Source: Brevibacillus daliensis (GTDB taxonomy: Bacteria; Bacillota; Bacilli; Brevibacillales; Brevibacillaceae). Taken from it: DNA of 64,000 nucleotides. The stretch spans positions 1 through 64,000 of the forward strand of contig NZ_JAJISB010000014.1 in the NCBI RefSeq assembly GCF_021245735.1. Direction: 5' to 3'. Shown one piece after another: positions 51,721-61,828 of the stretch. Within the stretch, counting starts at the first letter, position 1; each line of letters starts with the position of its first letter. Under the pieces are notes generated by a model. It was given only the letters and a program-made list of their open reading frames with translations. It did no database searches and was not told the DNA's origin. Made by a program: the position numbers and the translations under genes.

Positions 51721-52283
51721 CTGCTTTAGTGGAGAAAACCAGCTTCTCTTTCCACTCTTCGCTAAAAGTCTTCACCCCTCAAGAGGTTAAAACTGGCCGC
51801 TCCGCACTATTCATCGGGGAAGCTCAAAACGATGTATTCACTGTAAGACTTGCTGGGTTTCGCTTCTTTATCCCGATAAATAATGCTCCGCTGGGTCGGG
51901 CTTCGCCAAGACGCTCTGTGTGAAAAGAGAATCTGGTTTTTCATGCTTTTGATTTTATTTTCCCCTGAAGCTGTTAGCAGAAGAAGCACATTTTTTGTCC
52001 AGAACCTTTAAGGTCCTACCCAGCTACACAGCGAAGAGTGCGGAATAAAAAGTGCAACCCATGAGATACTGCGTAGCATCGCATCATTTTGCACTTTCCG
52101 CACTCTTCACTGTGTAGCGGACAGCCCTCACTTCCTTGCTAGACCTTAACAGTTCGCAGATTAGAAAACTTGGCTTTACCAAGCCTTGGCGCAGGCAAAG
52201 CCTTAGTTGCACTTATGCAGATAGGAATTTTTATAAATTCCTATCTGTCAAAAAATGTGCTTCTTCTGTTTATCCACTACAGT
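51721..52283. repeat. Two-hairpin repeat element, copy D, interrupted by the 88-bp repeat
   Basis: Ends CTGCTTTAGTGG and CCACTACAGT are well kept. The second hairpin arm GCTACACAGCGAAGAGTGCGG (near 52021-52043) pairs at 20 of 21 positions with its partner near 52097-52118. An 88-bp insert splits the last arm at 52161-52248; without it the copy is about 475 bp like the others. Confidence 0.87.
52161..52248. repeat. 88-bp hairpin repeat, copy 2, inserted in repeat D
   Basis: It begins TTAGAAAACTTGGC and ends TTCCTATCTGT. Copies A, B and C of the larger repeat read straight through this point (GCAGA or GGA to CAAAAAATG), so this is an insertion. No target duplication longer than a base or two is evident. 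Confidence 0.85.
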
Positions 52284-52326
52284 TGTCATGTAAAACACAT
52301 GATAAATTTATATAAATTCTTTTCTA

Positions 52327-52359
52327 TAAAAATAGAGGATGGTACATGACCACCCTCTA
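52327..52359 (-). terminator. Terminator of the nuo operon
   Basis: TAGAGGGTGGT and ACCATCCTCTA form an 11-bp stem with one G-U pair, followed by five T on the minus strand, just after the nuoN stop. Confidence 0.88.
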
Positions 52360-52365
52360 CTTACG

Positions 52366-53886
52366 CTATAGCATATCACCTAAATTAAAGTACGGATTAA
52401 AAAAGTCGTGAATATAGTTGATCAGAATTTCTGGCAAAATACCGAGCACAAATGTGCCTAAAGCCGCTACAATCACAACAACCAAAACACCAGCTGGGAG
52501 CTTAAGCGCAGCTTCCGTCTCTCCAGGACGCATATACATCTGTCTGATGATTCCAAAATAGTAGTAATACGAAATTACGCTCGTAGCAAGCATAATTCCT
52601 ACTAACCAGAAGCTTCCGTTACCAATCGCTCCGAGGAAAATATAAAACTTACCAAAGAATCCTGCTGAGATAGGAATCCCAGCGAGCGATAGTAGAAAGA
52701 GTGTCATCGCTACTGCTGCTAGTGGAGCACGATGATATAAGCCGGCGAAAGCCTTGAGATCTTCTGTCTTCCTATCTCTTGTTACAACCATAATGATCGC
52801 AAAGGTACCAAATGCTGCTAATAGATAGGCTGATAGGAAAAAGATCGTTTGCTCAAAGATAAAAGATTGGGTGAAAATGACCAGTGGTACCAAGAGATAG
52901 CCAGCTTGAGCAATTCCCGAATACGCCATCAATCGTTTAATATTCGTTTGGCGCAATGCCATCGTATTACCAATGATCATGGAGAGCGCTGCAATAATGG
53001 ATACATACCAGAGTAAATCCATGAACATGCTCATTTGTGTCTCTGGATTAAACAATCCGGCAAAGCTAAGTATCACTACACGTATGATCAGGGCAAAACC
53101 AGCCGATTTCGATACAACCGCCAGAAATGCTGTAACAGGAGTGGCAGCACCTTGGTAAACATCTGGAGCCCACATATGGTTGGGGATTGCCGAAATCTTG
53201 AAGGTCAGACCGACGATCATGAAAGCAAACCCAATCAGAATCATGAATCCAAACCCATTATGGTACGCCTCTGCCAACCTTTGCGTCATCTCATATAAAT
53301 TGGTTGTGCCACTAAACCCATATAGATAAGAGATCCCGAACAACGTGATTGCCGTAGCGATGGAACCAGTCACAACATACTTAAAGGCTGATTCATTGCT
53401 CGCCAGATTCTTCTTACGCATTCCCACCAATATATAAGACGAAAGGGATAGAATCTCTAACCCAACAAAAAGTGTGATTAAATCTGCTGAGGATGCCATT
53501 ACCATTGCTCCAAGGAGCCCTGTTAATAGCAAGTAATAAAACTCACCCGTATGCTTTACCTCATCCGATTCTTTTATATAACTGATGGACAAAAGAATCG
53601 CAAATGCCACACCAGTTAAAAACAGGAGCTTAAAAGCATTACCAAATGAATCAACACGCATTGTATCAAAGAGATATGAGTAAGGTTCTTGTAATGTTGC
53701 AACATTATCCAAAACAAAATAAGTTGCTATCGCAATCCCTACCAGAGCAAACCAGCCGAGTATCGTCCGGTTTAACCTTTTTCCTGCGATCATATCCATG
53801 ATGGACAGGATGGTTGCAAAACCAAGGATGGTAATCTCGGGCATAAGGTAGGTCCAGTCATATGCAAAGATATCTTTTACACCCAT
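52366..53886 (-). CDS. nuoN: Complex I subunit N
   Basis: NuoN is one of three antiporter-like proton-channel subunits. The 506-residue membrane protein has about fourteen helices, with FVGLEILSLSSYILVGM (the buried Glu of TM5), SAIPNHMWAPDVYQGAATPVTAFLAVVSKSAGFAL (the discontinuous TM7-8 region with Lys) and AYSGIAQAGYLL. It is the last gene of the operon, 3 nt after nuoM, and is followed by a terminator. Confidence 0.95.
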   Translation of the reverse strand: MGVKDIFAYDWTYLMPEITILGFATILSIMDMIAGKRLNRTILGWFALVGIAIATYFVLDNVATLQEPYSYLFDTMRVDSFGNAFKLLFLTGVAFAILLSISYIKESDEVKHTGEFYYLLLTGLLGAMVMASSADLITLFVGLEILSLSSYILVGMRKKNLASNESAFKYVVTGSIATAITLFGISYLYGFSGTTNLYEMTQRLAEAYHNGFGFMILIGFAFMIVGLTFKISAIPNHMWAPDVYQGAATPVTAFLAVVSKSAGFALIIRVVILSFAGLFNPETQMSMFMDLLWYVSIIAALSMIIGNTMALRQTNIKRLMAYSGIAQAGYLLVPLVIFTQSFIFEQTIFFLSAYLLAAFGTFAIIMVVTRDRKTEDLKAFAGLYHRAPLAAVAMTLFLLSLAGIPISAGFFGKFYIFLGAIGNGSFWLVGIMLATSVISYYYYFGIIRQMYMRPGETEAALKLPAGVLVVVIVAALGTFVLGILPEILINYIHDFFNPYFNLGDML

Positions 53887-53889
53887 AAT

Positions 53890-55443
53890 TTACCCTCCTA
53901 TTCCTGTCACTTGGATGACTAAAGTTTTTAACGTTTCTTGCAGTGGATTACTCAGCATAGCCGGGTAAATACCAATTAAAATAATAAATCCAAGCAGAAC
54001 AACAATCGGAATGACTTCCATCGGTTGAGCATCTGCCAACTGCTGATACTTCGTCGGAGTTGGTCCAAAAGTCGCAGCCATAATTGCTCGTAGCACGTAT
54101 ACTGCCGTAACAATTAAGCCCAAAGCACCAATTGCCGCCAATACCGGATGACTGCCAAATAGACCTAGGAACGCGAAAAATTCACTGATAAACCCAGACA
54201 TCCCTGGCAGACCAAGTGAAGCCATACCCCCAGCAAGGAATACACCGCTAACAAATGGCATCGATTTTGCCAATCCACCCAGTTCATCTATTTGAGACGT
54301 ACCCGTTCGTTCCCAAATGACGCCAATCAGGAAAAACATCAACGCAGAGATGAACCCGTGGGAGATTACTTGGAACATTGCACCTTGGAAGCCGAACAGA
54401 TTCATCGCGGCAAATCCGAGCAAAATAACCCCCATGTGGCTAATACTTGAGTAGGCAAGTACCATTTTTAAATCCCGTTGAACAAAAGCAAGCGTCGCCC
54501 CATACAGGATATTGATTAAACCAAGGATCGCCATTCCGACAGCCATTTTCTGTGCCACATCCGGGAAAAAACCAATTCCCATCCGTAATAGTCCGTACGC
54601 ACCCATTTTAAGTAGAATCCCTGAGTGAATCATAACAATGGCTGGCGGAGCTTGAACGTGCACCTTCAGCATCCAGCTGTGGAATGGGAAAATCGGTAAT
54701 TTGATCCCGAAAGCTATGACAAATGCCATGAACAATCCAAACTTGAATGACTCTGGAACATTAGTCACGAATGCATTTCCTGGCGTAGTTAACGCTTCAA
54801 CCAGTCTCCAAATGCTAATAGTAGGCTCTGGGGAAACTAGTGAGCTAACAAACAGCATAGCAATGAAGCCAAGCAGCATGATCGCTGAACCAATTCCGTT
54901 GTAGATCAGGAAGCGATTGGCTGCTTTTTCTCGATCTACATACCCCCAGATTCCGATCAGGAAGTACATCGGCACTAACGTAAGCTCGAAAAACAGGAAG
55001 AAGAGTAACAAGTTTTGAGCAGTAAATACACCGAACATCCCGATCAAAAGAAGATGGAACAGGATAAAATATTCTTTCGTGCGTTTCTTGATATTCCATG
55101 AAGCTACTGCCGCTAATGTAGCGATAATAGAAGTCATGAATACCAATGGCATGGATATACCATCTACGCCCATTTCATAATCAATGTTCAAATAGTACGT
55201 CTGATTGTCTGCCATTAACGACAGAGGTATCTGAATCCACGATGCATGCTCGTAAAATTGCATACCTATCTGGTGATAATCAAATGATACGAACAGCATT
55301 GTCGCAAGAATTAGCGGTAAAATTGTTCCCAATATGCCCAGTTGCTTGATAATCGTAATCTGGGACTTAGGCACAAGCAGTAGAATAAGAATCGCTAAGA
55401 GCGGTGAAAAGGTAATCAGTGATAAGAGAAAGCTATTGTCCAT
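53890..55443 (-). CDS. nuoM: Complex I subunit M
   Basis: The 517-residue antiporter-like subunit includes FFELTLVPMYFLIGIWG, PIFPFHSWMLKVHVQAPPAIVMIHSGILLKMGAYGLLR and LAYSSISHMGVILLGF. Together with L and N it moves protons across the membrane. The ATG at 55443 is 8 nt from GGAGG and overlaps the nuoL stop region by 11 nt; the GTG three codons upstream has no site. Confidence 0.96.
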   Translation of the reverse strand: MDNSFLLSLITFSPLLAILILLLVPKSQITIIKQLGILGTILPLILATMLFVSFDYHQIGMQFYEHASWIQIPLSLMADNQTYYLNIDYEMGVDGISMPLVFMTSIIATLAAVASWNIKKRTKEYFILFHLLLIGMFGVFTAQNLLLFFLFFELTLVPMYFLIGIWGYVDREKAANRFLIYNGIGSAIMLLGFIAMLFVSSLVSPEPTISIWRLVEALTTPGNAFVTNVPESFKFGLFMAFVIAFGIKLPIFPFHSWMLKVHVQAPPAIVMIHSGILLKMGAYGLLRMGIGFFPDVAQKMAVGMAILGLINILYGATLAFVQRDLKMVLAYSSISHMGVILLGFAAMNLFGFQGAMFQVISHGFISALMFFLIGVIWERTGTSQIDELGGLAKSMPFVSGVFLAGGMASLGLPGMSGFISEFFAFLGLFGSHPVLAAIGALGLIVTAVYVLRAIMAATFGPTPTKYQQLADAQPMEVIPIVVLLGFIILIGIYPAMLSNPLQETLKTLVIQVTGIGG

Positions 55444-57349
55444 AAGGCACACCTCCCAGCGTTGTGAGACTTACCACCAGGATGACGAGTCCCATCAGAA
55501 CAACTAAGCCGAACATCTGCAATTGACCTGTTTGCAAGCGACTATTGACTCCCCCAATTGCTCTTGCTGTCCAGCCTACTAAGAAGCCAATTCCACCCAC
55601 TACGTATCGATCAAACAGGGATAGCAAGTGACCAAGTCCTCGGAAGGAACGCACAAAAACTACATCATATATTTCATCAATATAATATTTTCGATAAGAC
55701 AAGCGGTATAACCACGGTACTTGCTCAGAAATGATATCGCTTGATACGCTCTTTTTACCATACATCAGATAGGCAAGTCCGATACCTAATAGCGAAATGA
55801 CAACCGCAGTCACTTGCAGCCATACACCACCATGACCAGCTTCTTCTGTATATCGTTCCATAATGTACTGACCTACTGTTCCGCTCATTAGCCAGTTGCC
55901 CAGAATAGGATTATTTGGCAGATTAATAAATCCAGCTATAATCGCTAGCACTGCCAGAATCAGCATCGGTAGAGTCATTGTGCTAGGAGATTCATGCGCT
56001 TTTTTGGTCGCCTCTGTCGTTGCCTCTCCCTTAAAGGTGAGATAGTAGAGTCGGAACATGTAAAAAGCAGTACAGAATGCAGCTAACATAGCAATAATCA
56101 GTAGATCAAAACGACCTTGTGAAAAGATAGCAGCCAGAATTTCTTCCTTCGACCAGAATCCTGAAAACGGTGGAACGCCGGCAATTGCCAGACATCCGAT
56201 CAAGAATACAAAACTGGTGATCGGCATTCGTTTTGATAACCCACCCATTTGAAAAACATCCTGAGTATGCACAGCATGAATAACGCTTCCAGCTGCCAGG
56301 AATAGCAATGCTTTAAAGAAAGCATGCGTCATCAAGTGGAATGTACCAGCCACATAACCAGCTGCTCCAGCCACCCCAAGTGCCATCATCATGAAACCTA
56401 GCTGACTTACTGTGGAATATGCTAACACTCGCTTAATATCTCGTTGCGTAATCCCGATGGTCGCAGCAAATATCGCTGTAAAACCACCCACATAGGCAAC
56501 CACATTTAATGCCTCTGGAGAAGCAATAAATAGCGGGAAGGAAGCAGCAACCAAGTAAACACCCGCCGCTACCATCGTGGCAGCATGGATTAATGCCGAT
56601 ACGGGCGTAGGACCTTCCATCGCATCAGGTAACCAGGTATGTAGTGGAAATTGACCTGATTTCCCTGCTGCCCCTACGAAAATTAGAATGGCTGAAAGCG
56701 TAATGATCGCAGGTTCAACCTTTCCATTTTCAACTGCGGTAAAAATATCCTCAAATGCAAAGCTTCCTGTTTGCCAGAACAGTAGACAAATAGCGATAAA
56801 TAGCCCAACATCACCAATTCTGGTAACAATAAATGCTTTCTTTGCTGCCGCTTTCGCCTGAGGTTTGAAGAAGTAATATCCTACAAGCAAGAAGGAACAT
56901 GCCCCTACTAGCTCCCAGAAGATATATACCTGTAGCAGGTTTGGCGAAATGACCAAGCCTAACATAGCAAACGTAAATAGCGCTAAATATTGATAAAAAA
57001 CAGGAAAGCGACTATCGCCATGCATATAGCCACGTGAATAGATTTGTACGAGCAAACTTACTGTGGTTACAATAACCAGCATCATCGCATTCAGCTGATT
57101 TATCTCAAAACCAGCAGGAATTACATAGTCGCCCACCTTCAGCCATGTCATGCTAAAAACGTAATCTTGTGCTCCATCTTTAAAACGTTCCCAGAATGTA
57201 AGGAGGGAGAGCAATAATGATGCTCCGGTAAAAAGAATACTTATGTATGCGGCTCCCTCTTTCAGTTGCCTTCCGAACGAGAGGATAATGGCAAAAGCAA
57301 TTAGAGGGAAAAGCGGCACAAGCCAGGCGTATTGCATCATTGTATCCAT
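55433..57349 (-). CDS. nuoL: Complex I subunit L
   Basis: NuoL is the distal proton channel with the long lateral helix. The 638-residue protein shows FWELVGACSFLLVGYYF, AGKSGQFPLHTWLPDAMEGPTPVSALIHAATMVAAGVYLV, LAYSTVSQLGFMMMALG and the C-terminal amphipathic and membrane helices (YYIDEIYDVVFVRSFRGLGHLLSLFDRYVVGG). It follows nuoK by 24 nt. Confidence 0.97.
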   Translation of the reverse strand: MDTMMQYAWLVPLFPLIAFAIILSFGRQLKEGAAYISILFTGASLLLSLLTFWERFKDGAQDYVFSMTWLKVGDYVIPAGFEINQLNAMMLVIVTTVSLLVQIYSRGYMHGDSRFPVFYQYLALFTFAMLGLVISPNLLQVYIFWELVGACSFLLVGYYFFKPQAKAAAKKAFIVTRIGDVGLFIAICLLFWQTGSFAFEDIFTAVENGKVEPAIITLSAILIFVGAAGKSGQFPLHTWLPDAMEGPTPVSALIHAATMVAAGVYLVAASFPLFIASPEALNVVAYVGGFTAIFAATIGITQRDIKRVLAYSTVSQLGFMMMALGVAGAAGYVAGTFHLMTHAFFKALLFLAAGSVIHAVHTQDVFQMGGLSKRMPITSFVFLIGCLAIAGVPPFSGFWSKEEILAAIFSQGRFDLLIIAMLAAFCTAFYMFRLYYLTFKGEATTEATKKAHESPSTMTLPMLILAVLAIIAGFINLPNNPILGNWLMSGTVGQYIMERYTEEAGHGGVWLQVTAVVISLLGIGLAYLMYGKKSVSSDIISEQVPWLYRLSYRKYYIDEIYDVVFVRSFRGLGHLLSLFDRYVVGGIGFLVGWTARAIGGVNSRLQTGQLQMFGLVVLMGLVILVVSLTTLGGVPYGQ

Positions 57350-57373
57350 ATCTTCACCTTTCCTTTTCCCTTT

Positions 57374-57685
57374 CTAGTCTTTCAACTGATCCATCTCGTC
57401 CACGTTAACCGTATCCCGATTACGATAGAGCGAAATTAGTATAGCAATTCCCACAGCAACTTCAGCCGCTGCTACTGTCATAGTAAACAAGGTAAAGATT
57501 TGACCCGATATGGCAGCATTTACACCGTATTTGGAGAAAGCCACCAGATTAATATTAACCGCGTTTAGCATTAATTCGATTGATAGTAGTACCACGATAG
57601 CATTTCGTTTTGTTAATGCGCCGAACAGACCAACACAGAATAGGATGAGGGCGACGAGCAAATAGGAAGAAATATGTACATCCAT
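57374..57685 (-). CDS. nuoK: Complex I subunit K
   Basis: The 103-residue protein has three membrane helices and the buried Glu residues in [18 protein letters not shown] and [18 protein letters not shown]. NuoK forms part of the membrane axis between the quinone site and the channels. It follows nuoJ by 5 nt. Confidence 0.96.
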   Translation of the reverse strand: MDVHISSYLLVALILFCVGLFGALTKRNAIVVLLSIELMLNAVNINLVAFSKYGVNAAISGQIFTLFTMTVAAAEVAVGIAILISLYRNRDTVNVDEMDQLKD

Positions 57686-57690
57686 ACGCC

Positions 57691-58197
57691 TTACTCCTCC
57701 TCTTTTTTAGCCATAACGATTGCGCCTACCAATGCTACCAACAGTAGCACGGAGACTAATTCAAACGGAATGACATATTTCGTAAAAACTTCAATTCCAA
57801 TTTCTTTTACATTACTTAGCGAGGAAGTATTCTCTTTAACAGGAATAGCGGACCAATTTGTATTCTGGATGCCTGTAAAAATTACGACAAACAGTGCTGC
57901 TACACCTAAAAACGTCAGCCACACCCGTCCTTTACTCTTGGAACCCTCTTCGGAAGCATCATGTTTTGTTAACATGATTCCAAATAGCATGAGAATAGAT
58001 ATAGCGCCAGAATAAACGAGTATTTGAGAGATTGCTACGAACTCTGCACCGAGCAAGACAAACAATCCCGCTATGCTCAGAAAAGAAACCCCTACTGCGA
58101 TCACCATGTGCACAACTCGTTTGAAGTTAATCATAAATACGGCTCCACCGATTGTGAGAAGACCTAGCAGGAAGAATACTAGATAGGAAGCACTCAT
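57691..58197 (-). CDS. nuoJ: Complex I subunit J
   Basis: The 168-residue protein has five membrane helices with [57 protein letters not shown], the conserved TM3 pi-bulge region. It overlaps nothing, starting one base after the nuoI stop. Confidence 0.95.
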   Translation of the reverse strand: MSASYLVFFLLGLLTIGGAVFMINFKRVVHMVIAVGVSFLSIAGLFVLLGAEFVAISQILVYSGAISILMLFGIMLTKHDASEEGSKSKGRVWLTFLGVAALFVVIFTGIQNTNWSAIPVKENTSSLSNVKEIGIEVFTKYVIPFELVSVLLLVALVGAIVMAKKEEE

Positions 58198-58198
58198 G

Positions 58199-58612
58199 TT
58201 AGTTCTCCTCTCTCACGTTGGTGTTATTGTCATCTAACCATTTCAAATCCTTATACAATTCATCACGGCTATAGGCGGCCAGCTCAAAATTATTGGTCAT
58301 CACGATCGCTTCTGTTGGACAAACTTCTGTACAGAGATCACAGAGAATACAAATCTCGAAATTGATATCATACGTATCAATTATCTTCCCTTTTTTATCC
58401 GGGTCTGGATGTGATCTACCTGTTAACTGAATACATTCGGTTGGACACACACGAGCGCACTGATTGCAGACAATACACTTCTCCGGTGAAAAATGCTGAA
58501 TTCCCCGGAAGCGAGGTGGCATTTGATAAGGAACGTCCGGATACAGCGTCGTTATTTTTTTCTCAGATAACTTTTTCAAGGTATATCCGAGACCTTTGGC
58601 AAATCCCAGCAC
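58199..58612 (-). CDS. nuoI: Complex I subunit I (two 4Fe-4S clusters)
   Basis: NuoI carries clusters N6a and N6b, held by the two motifs CIVCNQCARVCPTECI and CILCDLCTEVCPTEAI, and relays electrons to NuoB. A GTG start at 58612 (137 residues) is favoured because G7 lies 6 nt before it; the ATG six codons upstream lies across the same G run. It begins 52 nt after nuoH. With no NuoEFG, the electron source for these clusters is open. Confidence 0.93.
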   Translation of the reverse strand: MLGFAKGLGYTLKKLSEKKITTLYPDVPYQMPPRFRGIQHFSPEKCIVCNQCARVCPTECIQLTGRSHPDPDKKGKIIDTYDINFEICILCDLCTEVCPTEAIVMTNNFELAAYSRDELYKDLKWLDDNNTNVREEN

Positions 58613-58664
58613 GTCATTCCCCCCCATCAACTAAGTAGTAGGCTGTTGTTTCGAACGGTTCTAT

Positions 58665-59672
58665 CTACATGAACCCATTTTGATACGTAATCACAAAAGC
58701 AGTCAGCATAATATTGAACAAAGCGACTGGCAGTAATACCTTCCAGGCAAAACCCATTAGCTGGTCCGCACGGAAACGTGGCATTGTAGCCCGAAGCCAG
58801 AACTGTAAAAACACATAAAACATGAATTTAATAATAAACCAGATAATCGGCGGGATAAAGTCTAGGCTAGGGTGAATCGGTAGCCAACCTCCCAGGAATA
58901 AAACAACAATCAACGTTCCCATGCCGAACATGTACACATATTCAGCCAGCATGAACATGGCAAAACGGAAGCCGGAATACTCCACGTGATAACCGGCTAC
59001 CAATTCAGACTCTGCTTCTGGCAGGTCGAACGGCGAGCGGTTCAACTCAGCTTGAGCAGCAATCAAAAAGACAATAAAGCCTAAAAATTGCGGGACAATA
59101 TTCCATACATCCTGCTGTGCGTAAACAATATCCTTCAAGTTCAGACTGCCTGTCATCAAGATAATACCAACAACAGACATGACAAGAGGTACTTCATAAC
59201 TAATCATTTGGGCAGCAGAACGCATACCCCCGATTAATGAGTACTTATTGTTAGATGCCCATCCGGCAGTAATGACACCCATAACGGTGATGCTGGAAAG
59301 GGCAATATAATACAAGACTCCAACTCCCAAATCTGCGAACTGAATCGTGTCCGTAAATGGCATTACTGCAAGTACAGCAAATGCCGGAGAGTAGGCAAGG
59401 ATTGGAGCTAGCGTGAAGAGTGCTTTATCAGCATGCTTTGGTCGTGTATCTTCTTTAAGCAATAGCTTGGTTACGTCCGAAATCGTTTGTAGAAGCCCAA
59501 GTGGACCAACTCGGTTAGGACCTGGACGCAGCTGCATCCATCCAATTACTTTCCGTTCAAAGTAAATCGCATAAGTAACAAATCCCAAAACCACCAGGAG
59601 CAGAGCAACGGCAGCCAGGCTGTAATGAAGTACATTAGTAAGGGATGGGGCTTGTTCTAACCAACTGCTCAT
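58665..59672 (-). CDS. nuoH: Complex I subunit H
   Basis: NuoH forms the quinone cavity with B and D. The 335-residue protein has eight helices and the family motifs ERKVIGWMQLRPGPNRVGP, AELNRSPFDLPEAESELVAGYHVEYSG and FWLRATMPRFRADQLM. Its start follows the nuoD stop directly. Confidence 0.97.
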   Translation of the reverse strand: MSSWLEQAPSLTNVLHYSLAAVALLLVVLGFVTYAIYFERKVIGWMQLRPGPNRVGPLGLLQTISDVTKLLLKEDTRPKHADKALFTLAPILAYSPAFAVLAVMPFTDTIQFADLGVGVLYYIALSSITVMGVITAGWASNNKYSLIGGMRSAAQMISYEVPLVMSVVGIILMTGSLNLKDIVYAQQDVWNIVPQFLGFIVFLIAAQAELNRSPFDLPEAESELVAGYHVEYSGFRFAMFMLAEYVYMFGMGTLIVVLFLGGWLPIHPSLDFIPPIIWFIIKFMFYVFLQFWLRATMPRFRADQLMGFAWKVLLPVALFNIMLTAFVITYQNGFM

Positions 59673-60794
59673 CTAAGCGTCAACCTCCCCTACCACGATA
59701 TCAATACTACCTAGAATCGCCACCATGTTGGACATGTTGACACCCTCCAGTAATTTCGGCAAAATTTGCAGATTGACGAAAGAAGGTCGGCGTAGCTTGA
59801 ATCGCCACGGTTTATCTTTACCTTGGCTAGCTATGTAAACGCCCAACTCACCGCGTGGCGCCTCGATTCTTACATAAACCTCTCCGACGGGCGGTCTGAT
59901 CACTTTCGGAACCTTGCCCATGACCTCGCCTTCTTCTGGGAACTGATCCAGAGCCTGTTCGAGGATACGAATAGATTGCTCGATCTCTTGTAGTCTCAGA
60001 TGGTAGCGTGATAAGCAATCTCCCTCTGTGGCAACTGGTACATCGAATTCAAAACGATCATAGATGGAATATGGCTCATTTTTTCGAATATCCCAATTTT
60101 CTCCTGTACAACGTAACATGACGCCAGAGAGTGAGTGATCCAAAGCATCCTGTCGGCTATACGTTCCTATTCCTGTTATACGGCTTTGGAAAATTTCATT
60201 ACCACTTACCAATACATGATAATTTGGTAGCTCACTTTTTAGATATTGCACAAATTCCTTTGCTTTTTCAATCCACCCAGGGGGTGCATCCCATTTCACT
60301 CCACCAATTCTCATATAATTGTAAGTTAATCGGGCACCTGACAGCTCATTGAACAGATTAATGATGGTTTCCCGGTCACGGAATGCATACAAAAACGGTC
60401 CAATCGCTCCAATATCGAGCAAATATGTACCCCACCAAACAAGATGACTGGCGATGCGATTCATTTCCATAACAATGACGCGAAGAAACTCTGCTTTTTC
60501 TGGGATGCTTAGTCCCATTAACGTCTCAACAGCATGACATAACACATAATTATTTGTCATGGAAGACAAGTAATCTATGCGATCCGTATAAGGAATGATT
60601 TGTGTATAAGTCAAATTTTCCGCCAATTTTTCTGTTCCTCGATGGAGATAGCCCATAACAGGAACTGCTTCCTTTATCGTCTCACCGTCGATTTTAACCA
60701 CTAAACGAAACACCCCATGTGTACTAGGATGCTGTGGCCCAATATTTAAAACCATCTCTTCTGTGCGAATTCCTGTAGAAAATGGAGTAGGCAA
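59673..60794 (-). CDS. nuoD: Complex I subunit D (49 kDa)
   Basis: NuoD is the quinone-binding subunit derived from a hydrogenase large subunit. The 373-residue protein shows NIGPQHPSTHGVFRLVVKIDGETI, YLHRGTEKLAENLTY, YTDRIDYLSS and the C-terminal ILGSIDIVVGEVDA. It is slightly shorter than E. coli-type NuoCD fusions, since NuoC is separate here; it starts 2 nt after the nuoC stop. Confidence 0.97.
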   Translation of the reverse strand: MPTPFSTGIRTEEMVLNIGPQHPSTHGVFRLVVKIDGETIKEAVPVMGYLHRGTEKLAENLTYTQIIPYTDRIDYLSSMTNNYVLCHAVETLMGLSIPEKAEFLRVIVMEMNRIASHLVWWGTYLLDIGAIGPFLYAFRDRETIINLFNELSGARLTYNYMRIGGVKWDAPPGWIEKAKEFVQYLKSELPNYHVLVSGNEIFQSRITGIGTYSRQDALDHSLSGVMLRCTGENWDIRKNEPYSIYDRFEFDVPVATEGDCLSRYHLRLQEIEQSIRILEQALDQFPEEGEVMGKVPKVIRPPVGEVYVRIEAPRGELGVYIASQGKDKPWRFKLRRPSFVNLQILPKLLEGVNMSNMVAILGSIDIVVGEVDA

Positions 60795-60796
60795 GG

Positions 60797-61828
60797 TTAT
60801 ACCCCCTCGTCAAATGGCTCGTAGTCTTTGCGTAACGGATGACCTATCCATTCATCCGGCATCATGATTCGTACCAGATTTGGATGTCCGGGAAAATCAA
60901 TGCCTAACAAATCAAAAGTTTCCCGCTCATTCCAGTCGGCCCCTGCCCAAATATCGGTTACAGATGAGACTGAAGCATTCTCGCGAGTTGTTTTTACTTT
61001 GACAGCTAAGCTGTGATGATGCTCATACGAATAAAAATGATAGTAGACTTCCATGCGGTCTTCATAATCAACCCCATGCAAGTTAGATAGATAATCAAAT
61101 TGTAATGCTGGTTCTTCCTTTAGAAATTGAGCAATACCATGCCAGTGTTCATTCTTGATGAGTAAAGTGGGGACTTCTTTTGACAGCCTGTTGATGTAGG
61201 AATCTTCTATACTTTCCTTACCGAATCGCTCTGTAAGGATTTGAACATATCGATCAAGATAAGGCTGATTCTTGGAGGGTGGGGCTTCTTCTGCTGTTGG
61301 TTCTACTGAGCTAGCTCCCGTATTTGACTTGATCGCTGCTGCCGCTTTTGCTTTCGCCGCTGCTGCTGCTTTTGCCTTGGCTGCTGCCGCTGCTTTTGCC
61401 TTCGCATCTTCATCCATACCTGCATCAGATGTTTCACCTGCATTGGCTTCTCTAGCAGCTTTCGCTTTTGCCGCCGCCGCTGCTGCCGCTTTCGCCTTGG
61501 CTGCCGCCGCTGCCTTTGCCTTCGCATCTGGATCAGCATCGCTTGTTGTTCCATTTGCAGCTTCTCTTGCTTCTTTAGCAGCTTTTGCTTTTGCCATAGC
61601 TGCCGCCGCTGCTGCTGCTTTTTCTTCCGGCGTTGGCTTGCGTTTTTCTATAGGTGGCTCTGCTTGGGGTGCGTCTGCTCTGCCTTCTCCATTCGGTTCG
61701 CCTGTGTCGGATTCCGCTGCATTCGCCTGTGCTTCTCTTGCTTCTTTAGCAGCCTTTGCTTTCGCTCTAGCTACCGCCGCTGCTGCTGCTTTTTCTTCTG
61801 GCGTTGGCTTGCGTTTTTCCTCACTCAC
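60797..61828 (-). CDS. nuoC: Complex I subunit C with a long Ala/Lys-rich N-terminal extension
   Basis: Only the last ~150 residues of 343 form the normal NuoC (30 kDa) domain, with [37 protein letters not shown] and [11 protein letters not shown]. The first ~190 are low-complexity: two copies of a [14 protein letters not shown]-type unit followed by runs of (AKAKAAAAA)n, predicted to be a long charged helix. It overlaps nuoB by 4 nt. Repeats make this part GC-rich against its neighbours. Function of the extension is unknown; it may tether or space the peripheral arm. Confidence 0.93.
   Translation of the reverse strand: MSEEKRKPTPEEKAAAAAVARAKAKAAKEAREAQANAAESDTGEPNGEGRADAPQAEPPIEKRKPTPEEKAAAAAAAMAKAKAAKEAREAANGTTSDADPDAKAKAAAAAKAKAAAAAAAKAKAAREANAGETSDAGMDEDAKAKAAAAAKAKAAAAAKAKAAAAIKSNTGASSVEPTAEEAPPSKNQPYLDRYVQILTERFGKESIEDSYINRLSKEVPTLLIKNEHWHGIAQFLKEEPALQFDYLSNLHGVDYEDRMEVYYHFYSYEHHHSLAVKVKTTRENASVSSVTDIWAGADWNERETFDLLGIDFPGHPNLVRIMMPDEWIGHPLRKDYEPFDEGV

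Noticed and set aside
51807-51989. Short frames in the repeat copies (also 36909-37127, 44705-44953, 45010-45192) that look like a protein family
   Set aside because: Their likeness comes from the repeat DNA; the frames are not at the same place or length in all copies, and compensatory changes favour structure over coding.
36601-52283. The ~485-bp repeats as remnants of a known insertion sequence with transposase
   Set aside because: No transposase fragment or frame with transposase motifs was seen in any copy.
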